NCBI GenBank assembly: GCA_030490835.1
Contig: CM059971.1
Location: forward strand, 46,052,012-46,116,011
Origin: Annona cherimola
Lineage: Eukaryota > Streptophyta > Magnoliopsida > Magnoliales > Annonaceae
Reading direction: 5' to 3'
Length of the DNA: 64,000 bases
The notes below the pieces were generated by a model, which searched no databases, was not told where the DNA came from, and saw only the letters and a program-made list of their open reading frames with translations. This document shows, one piece after another, positions 59,549-64,000 of the stretch; positions within the stretch are counted from its first letter, which is position 1; each line of letters starts with the position of its first letter. Made by a program: the position numbers and the translations under genes.

Positions 59549-59561
59549 TGGTATCAGAGCA
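59549..59561 (+). other. Primer-binding site of element D
   Basis: TGGTATCAGAGCA five bases after the 5' LTR end. Degenerate second and third copies occur near 59631 and 61369. Confidence 0.88.
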
Positions 59562-60649
59562 AGGATTGGTAAACAGGCGTGGTAAGGAGAAAATAAAGGA
59601 TGATGAAAGGATAGGTCTGATGCCACAGAAGTTGGTATCAGAATATGGAGTGATAAATAGGCATGGAAAACAAAGGCTTGATATCACAAAGATGATATTT
59701 CAACAAAGATTGATGGAAAAATATAGAAGAAAAATGGAAAGTGATGCAAGAAATAGATTGAGACTATAAGACACATACGATATGTATTGTCTTATATTGT
59801 GTGTCGTTGTGACACAAGTATATGGTTAATTAAGGAAATGTAGTTGGTCGCTATGTTTCATGAAATAGATGGTATACGAAGGAAAAATGATATGAGGTCA
59901 GCTGAAATGAAACCGGATGCAGGAGAATGCAAAGAAAGATAAAGGATAGAAGAGAAGCAGAACAGATGACGGGTTATGGAACTCTACATAGAGACCCCCC
60001 ATACGTAAGGTTGACCACACCTTACCTAAGATAGCACATGACTGTGCTATATGATACCTATGTTTAAGGTATAGAGCCATGGTGACATATGGAAGGCACC
60101 AAGGTGCCAACTTTCTAAGTGATTGTTGGTTTAGAGTTTATAATTATGATAAAATGACAGATTATGCAAATATAATCTGTATGTGTAGGGAAAAGCAACC
60201 TTACACCATGAAATGTGAAGATAGAAATGAGAAAGGTAGAAAATGGGAGTTTCTTTTGACTCCTAATATTTGATGTTATGGAAATATGAATGCATTTGAT
60301 TTTATTCAAGTGCTAAGTATATATGAAAAAGGAAAGATCATTGATCTTTCTAGATTATGTTATTGACTATGTATGATGATTTTATGATCAGAAATGATCA
60401 TGTTGACTATGTGTGATATGAATGAAAATTATAATGAGAAATGTTACTGACATAAGGCTATATGCTGCTTTCTACTAAATGCTTATCGCCTTTGTTTTGA
60501 ACAAGGGATAGGCAGTTACTGATATGAGTCAACAGGAAAGAAGAGAAGCTAATAGCAAATCTAAATGACCAGGACAAGTGAGTCCATAAGCTCATTAACA
60601 ACGGGTAACTATAAACCCTAAGTCTAAGGATTTGAGGTGTTACCGCTAA

Positions 60650-60995
60650 GAGTAATATCTCACAGGTAGAAAGAGTAAAGGATAACTGCAACTTTAGAAG
60701 AAGCAGTGCAAGTAGGCCGCCCAAGATTGTGTGGCTTCGATAGAAAGAATAATACAGGGCCTTTGGAAAAATACCCAACAGGACCAATTAAAAGCAGGTG
60801 GAAAAGATAAAATGGTATAGGTAATATATTTTTACCTAGTACCCAAACCCTTAAAGGTTGATAATGATAAGATAGAAGTAAATGGGAAGGTTATTGATGC
60901 CTTTCTAGCTCGGTATCCACCTAAGTTCTCAGGTGAATTAAATTTTATTCAGACTGAGTAATGGATGAGTGAACCTAAGAACATGTTTAAGGTTT
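60650..60995 (+). pseudogene. Gag ghost in element D
   Basis: Two traces match the N-terminal gag of Gyp-B and Gyp-A. Around 60705-60790 one frame gives a reading like ASIERIIQGLWKNTQQDQL (Gyp-B: DIIQGLWERTQ). Around 60893-60995 another gives IDAFLARYPPKFSGE (Gyp-A: INAFLAQRPPKFARE), then a stop. Nothing recognisable of pol remains. This shows D descends from a coding Gypsy element of this group. Confidence 0.7.
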
Positions 60996-62302
60996 GAACA
61001 TGTAGTTAAACAAAATGTCCAAGCATTGATTGGCAATGCTTATAAGTAATAGGAAACCTTAAATGGCTATTATGTCATAATCAAAGAAGGTAATTTGGAA
61101 GAATTTGTTAAGAAATGTCTTCCAATAGAACATCAGGATATACCACATGTTGGTAATTAACATGTATAGTCAGGGCAAGGATACATTGCCACTGAAAATT
61201 AAAGAACCTGGTGTAAGGAAAGAAATGAATAAGAAAGGATAACCCAACTGATAGCTATAACTGATAGAAAATTTCTGCAAATTATTGCAGAAAGGTGTAG
61301 CAAACTATGCCTAGTTAACATGCATAGAAGGAAAAGAAGATCACACATATGATACCACAAAAGTTGGTATATCATAGCAAGAGATGGTAGAAAAATGAAG
61401 AAGAACGAAGGCAATAATGATTGCCGGAATGCTCCTCAATCCCAATGTGATTGAAAGATAAATATGAGAGAAATGATTTCTCTATGATATCCATAAGAAA
61501 TGAGGTTAGGAAAATTTGAAAATGATAAGGACCCTTACTAGTTTACGGAAACTGGAAAGGGAACTGAAGAAGAAAATATTTTAGACTGGTTAATACCGGT
61601 ATTCCTAATGGATAGTCTACGATGGTAAAATCTAATGGTAGACATTATGAGAGGAGAAGGAATGGATAACTTGGCAAAAGTGACTTTTGCTAAGATATGT
61701 ATGAAATTTTATGTATGAAACTCCATACGAGAGCAACTTTTGGTCTATATGAGAGCGACTTTTGCTCTATATTATAGAATGAATATATTATGTATAATGA
61801 TATGTGAAAATAATGGCTATAGATTTTTATAAATGAATGGGTTAGCAAAGGTGTCTTTGCTAAAATGTATATGAAGTTGTATGTGAGAGCATGCTTGCTC
61901 TTTTGCTATGGAAATGAAGATATTCATATTATATGAATCGTATGTGTAACAAGGGAAATGATGGTCATAGATCTTTATTTGATATGTTGGAATGGGTAAC
62001 TTAAGACTTACCCTATGATAAGATGGGAAATGATACAATTTCTCTATGTATAAAGGAAAAATAGTGTGAAATGACACAAATGAAGGGCAAATGTCAATGA
62101 AAAACCCATGTGTGAACATGGAATAATAAAGACAATTGATGGATCTGTTAGACCAAGGCTAAAAAAAAAAAAACTACTAAGACAGAGTAGCGCAGTGGAA
62201 GCGTAATGAGCCATTGGAATATTAGAAATGATAATAAGTTAGTAAGTTATATGAGCCCTACCCCGACATATGAAATGTAATAGGTTTCGGGACGAAACCT
62301 GT

Positions 62303-62318
62303 TATAAGGGGGGAGGAT
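62303..62318 (+). other. Polypurine tract of element D
   Basis: TATAAGGGGGGAGGAT abuts the 3' LTR. It is preceded by TTTCGGGACGAAACC as in Gyp-A and Gyp-B, so the priming signals are intact despite loss of coding. Confidence 0.88.
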
Positions 62319-64000
62319 TGTGAAACCCTAACCCAAGTAAGCCATATCTATGCATTGAACATGTATTTGATGATTATTTATGAATTATGGAATTATGAAG
62401 GTATTTTATGATTTTGCTAATTATGGCAATTAGGGTTATGGGTTAGCATTAATGATGTGATTAAGCATTTTGAGCCTAAATGAGATAATGGGTTTAGAAT
62501 GAATTATTTGTGATTTAAGTGTGCAATAATATCATGAAAAATCATTTTTCGTGATTTAAAATGAATTATGGAAATAAAGATGGAAATTGTCAAGTGTGAA
62601 GGAAAATATTAGAAAATTCATAACTCAACGCCTAGAAGGCGGATTCAAGTGAAATTTGAGATGAAAATTGTTAATATTAGGCTTGGTATTATGGAATGAA
62701 AAGATTATGAAAATTATTGATGAAATGAGAATTATGAATTTTTTTAAGTATATGTTCATTTCAACCGTTAACTTCAAACGCGTGTAACGGGAGCTAGGAA
62801 ACTCGGATTGAGTTGAAATTTGAAACGGTTGAATAAAATTATGAGATGTTTATGTTGAATGGATTGGATTAAGGGAATAATGATAGGATTAGGGTGCTAA
62901 TTAATTATTTGTATTCCCAAATCCAAAAGATATATTCAAGTGGTCATAACTCGACGTAGAAACGTCGGATTGAGATGAAATTTGAAACGATGGAATAAAA
63001 TTATGAAATCTATGAGATGAATGGAATGGATTAAGCTAATTACCATGATAAATGGCTTTCTTGGAGAGCAAGTAACAAGTTGCTTAAGGGCTAAGCAAAG
63101 AAAGGCAATTGTGGACAAGTGGATGGTTGTGATTAAAGTTGCCTTTTTGATTTTTAGAAAATGGTAAAAACCCATTTTACTTGGCTGTAATTGTGCCAAC
63201 ACATAAGGTAGATAAGGGTGCATTTAAGTGTGTGGAATTGCAGCACAAGTGGGTCCCACAATTGGGAAAAATCCAGCTATATGCATGCCTTGTGCACGTT
63301 GAGTTGAAAGGGTTTTTGGGAAAAAATTTCTAAGTGCTGAAAACGTCCAAGGGGAACCAGCAGCTCACGTCCAAAAATTCCAGCAAAAAGGGAAAGAAAA
63401 TCAAGGGAAAAAGAGGAAGAAAGAAAGAGGAGAAGTGGAGGAAAGCAAGCTTCTCAATTTTGGATTGAATCCACTCAAGTTCAAGTAAGTATATGATATT
63501 GAAAAATAAATTATGGTCGGAACAGTAAATGGATGATTTTTATCATGAAAATTTTTGAGAACAATCCTCATGCTATGATTAAGGAACGACCAAAGTTTCA
63601 GCTGAAAAGGATATGTATGTTGGAAATTAAAAATCCGTGAATATTAGCCCAAACAGGGTAAAACGGGTTACAGGATCAGCTGTAGAAAAGGATTTTTAAT
63701 AATTTTTCTACAAGGGTTTTCGGGCTGAAAATTTTACAGGACGTACAAGACATATTGGGGATAACAGGAAAAATTTAAAAATGAGGTTTTTATGGGTTTA
63801 AATAAACCCCATAAATAACGTCATTCAAGCTGACTGGAAATGGAGTTTACTGTTCAGCAAGGTAAAAATCCCCCAAATAAATATGTAATGTTAATATTTC
63901 GTGCTGAAACTTTCATTAAAGTTAATTTATGAAGTTATTAAGGTATGGTAGAAATTTCAGATCAAAAATACTTGATTTGATATTAATTCAAGATTTTAAG
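62319..64000 (+). repeat. Element D 3' LTR, first 1682 bp
   Basis: Near identical to 53918-55598, with one substitution and one extra C in a C run. It continues past the window. Confidence 0.95.

Larger units (their letters stand above)
56580..62130 (+). other. Hairpin chain covering D R/U5 and interior
   Basis: Short perfect inverted repeats follow one another at intervals of roughly 30-70 bp. Examples with 7-9 bp stems: 56677-56694 (TTGCTTC/GAAGCAA), 56956-56976 (GAGTTATT/AATAACTC), 57100 region (TTTCCTT/AAGGAAA), 58095-58112, 58654-58674, 58765-58785, 59083-59106, 60031-60050, 60332-60350, 61272-61293, 61670-61694, 61842-61863. The U3 part (53918-55000) shows far fewer. There is no ORF. 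It is most simply read as a structured RNA. Confidence 0.7.
15785..64000 (+). mobile_element. Gyp-B: chromovirus-like Gypsy element carrying four insertions
   Basis: Its own parts are: 5' LTR 15785-19287 and 21910-22492; internal 22493-22804, 43489-48531 and 52544-53186; 3' LTR from 53187, broken by element D at 53918 and continuing past the window. It inserted into the gag of Gyp-E. Four later elements lie inside it: S1, Gyp-A (with Cop-2), solo LTR C and D. Its coding region is extensively broken. Confidence 0.88.
53918..64000 (+). mobile_element. Element D: LARD-like non-coding LTR element, recent
   Basis: 5' LTR 53918-59543 (5626 bp), primer-binding site, a 2.8 kb internal part without ORFs, a polypurine tract, and the first 1682 bp of the 3' LTR at the window edge. 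Over those 1682 bp I found one substitution (55397/63798) and one single-base indel, so the insertion is recent. The internal part has only a decayed gag trace. Long LTRs and a non-coding interior match the definition of large retrotransposon derivatives, which rely on proteins supplied by relatives. It inserted into the Gyp-B 3' LTR; the target duplication cannot be checked. Confidence 0.92.

Noticed and set aside
59518..59769. 83-codon ORF at the start of the D interior
   Set aside because: It overlaps the LTR end and primer site and has no recognisable domain; the K/R/E-rich end only vaguely recalls ORF1. Too weak to call.

Overview
The window looks like intergenic heterochromatin from a large flowering-plant genome. 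Every stretch I can interpret belongs to an LTR retrotransposon, and I see no host gene, tRNA or rRNA. The evidence for a plant is Copia elements of SIRE/Maximus type, chromovirus-like (Tekay/Del-type) Gypsy elements with 2.5-5.6 kb LTRs, primer-binding sites of the initiator-Met tRNA type (TGGTATCAGAGCA), and deep nesting. I cannot name the species.

Layout, outermost first. Gyp-E (+) is the oldest host: a 5' LTR remnant (5064-5798), an extra ORF1 and the start of gag. It has been hit three times. Gyp-A' (1600-5063, +) lies in its LTR and itself carries a Copia LTR, Cop-0 (1-1599, -). Cop-1 (6442-14902, +, target duplication GCAAC) lies in ORF1. Gyp-B (+, from 15785 past the right edge) lies in gag. 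Gyp-B contains a solo LTR S1 in its 5' LTR (19288-21904, -, CATAA), Gyp-A in its ORF1 (22805-43483, -, CAACA), a 4.0 kb solo LTR C in its integrase (48532-52538, +, GCTAG), and element D in its 3' LTR (53918 to the edge, +). Gyp-A in turn contains Cop-2 in its 3' LTR (23361-34127, -, CTTAC). Nesting is therefore four deep: E > B > A > Cop-2.

Coding state. Cop-2 looks complete and young: gag 600 aa, pol 1008 aa from its first ATG, an extra 521-aa ORF3 downstream of pol, and two 1661-bp LTRs with one mismatch seen. Gyp-A keeps a nearly full pol but has nonsense codons and changed catalytic residues. Cop-1, Gyp-A', Gyp-B and Gyp-E are pseudogenic. Element D is a large non-coding derivative (LARD-like): 5.6 kb LTRs, a 2.8 kb internal part with only a gag ghost, and almost identical LTRs, so it moved recently, presumably using proteins made by relatives.

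Three signals stand out. (1) From about 56.58 to 62.13 kb, D is an almost unbroken chain of small perfect hairpins with TNCG and GNRA tetraloops, G.T wobble pairs on the + strand and stem sequences that co-vary between repeats. (2) The Gypsy LTR families share a layout resembling a spliced leader: GTAAGT, then a purine-rich 38-45 nt block bounded by TAG/AAG and GTAAGCAAG, then a pyrimidine-rich acceptor-like site. (3) The Copia U3 regions are packed with GTCGAC-centred palindromic units, and the same array reappears between pol and ORF3 of Cop-2, just ahead of a long pyrimidine-rich leader.
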